Shown here piece after piece: positions 63,642-64,000 of a stretch of 64,000 nt of DNA. This DNA is from Isochrysis galbana. Lineage: Eukaryota; Haptophyta; Isochrysidales; Isochrysidaceae. The position numbers and the translations under genes are program-made. The notes under the pieces are model-generated. The model was not told the origin of the DNA and did no database searches. It saw nothing but the letters and a program-made list of their open reading frames with translations. The DNA is taken from assembly GCA_018136815.1 (NCBI GenBank), contig CM030931.1:5947515-6011514 (forward strand). Reading direction: 5' to 3'. Each line of letters opens with the position of its first letter. The stretch's first letter is position 1.

Positions 63642-64000
63642 CGTTGCCCTCGGTGGTGCAATCGATAACACGTGGTATGGGCTTGAGGTGGCGCGTGCGA
63701 GGGGGGTGTGGGGTGGGGGCGCGTGGGGTACGCCGGAGGGGGAGGGGAAGAAGAGAAGGGGGGCGCGCGAGGTAATCCGTAGGGGGGGGAGAAAAGGGGG
63801 CGCGGGGGGAGAAGAAAGAGGGGGGTTACAGTCATCACCCGGGACTCCCAATAGAGGTGGGACTTCCAATGAGCAAGGGGCGTGCGGGGGGGGGTGCGAG
63901 GGGTACCCCGCCCACCCCCCTCTCTTCTTCCCCTCCCCCCCCTGCCCCACCCCCCTCTTCTTCCCCTCCCGTACCCCGCCCACCCCTCTCTTCTTCCCCT
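63642..64000. repeat. G-run then C/CTTCCCC low-complexity sequence
   Basis: Poly-G-rich from 63690 to 63900 and TCTTCTTCCCCTCCC repeats from 63905 to the end. Nothing coding is supported; it is probably inside an intron of the hydroxylase gene. Confidence 0.7.

Overview
This is nuclear DNA of a unicellular eukaryote, most likely a haptophyte or another alga with a red-algal-type secondary plastid. The evidence is short spliceosomal introns (73-226 nt, mostly GT-AG, at least one GC-AG with donor GCAAGC), GC-rich codon use, a protein with a bipartite plastid-targeting leader, an in-frame UGA that best reads as selenocysteine, and many CT microsatellites. The assignment is an inference from gene content and style; no rRNA or organelle marker is present.

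Gene-bearing islands, left to right: a class 3 lipase (134-895); an LRR fragment (2878-3246); a plastid-targeted membrane protein (5083-5637, minus); a PH-domain protein (10332-11027); a four-exon LRR plus coiled-coil protein (12095-15406, minus); a possible two-exon gene cut by a retroelement (16830-17948, minus); a myristoylated PP2C phosphatase (19161-21431); a five-exon PPP1R36-like gene (24233-25682, minus); a five-exon HemW/RSAD1 radical SAM protein (40975-42849); an AhpD-like protein with a CxxU centre (44352-45104, minus); an AT-rich orphan ORF (47512-48141, minus); the succinate dehydrogenase assembly factor SDHAF3 (49474-49803, minus); a giant 3,395-residue coiled-coil protein in three exons (51344-61881); and the first part of an aspartyl/asparaginyl beta-hydroxylase (63237 on).

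Between the islands, and above all from 25.8 to 40.3 kb, the sequence is a nest of mobile elements and repeats. A LINE family is represented by ORF1 pieces (7.0, 16.0, 22.8, 46.6, 50.5 and 62.0 kb), ORF2 3' ends (33.4 and 46.9 kb) and 3' tails (35.2, 39.65 and 48.3 kb). Two small hAT-like elements have clean terminal inverted repeats and perfect 8-bp target duplications (39425-39806 and 40077-40260). Three dispersed tRNA-Lys(CUU) copies, two inverted clusters of CCCCCGATAGC hairpins, an AT-rich island and several tandem arrays fill the rest.

The genes do not form one pathway. HemW (heme delivery), SDHAF3 (complex II assembly) and the AhpD-like selenoprotein candidate (thiol redox) are housekeeping and redox functions. 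The LRR, coiled-coil and PPP1R36-like proteins may be structural or ciliary. The strongest candidate for an under-described system is the UGA-containing AhpD-like membrane protein.
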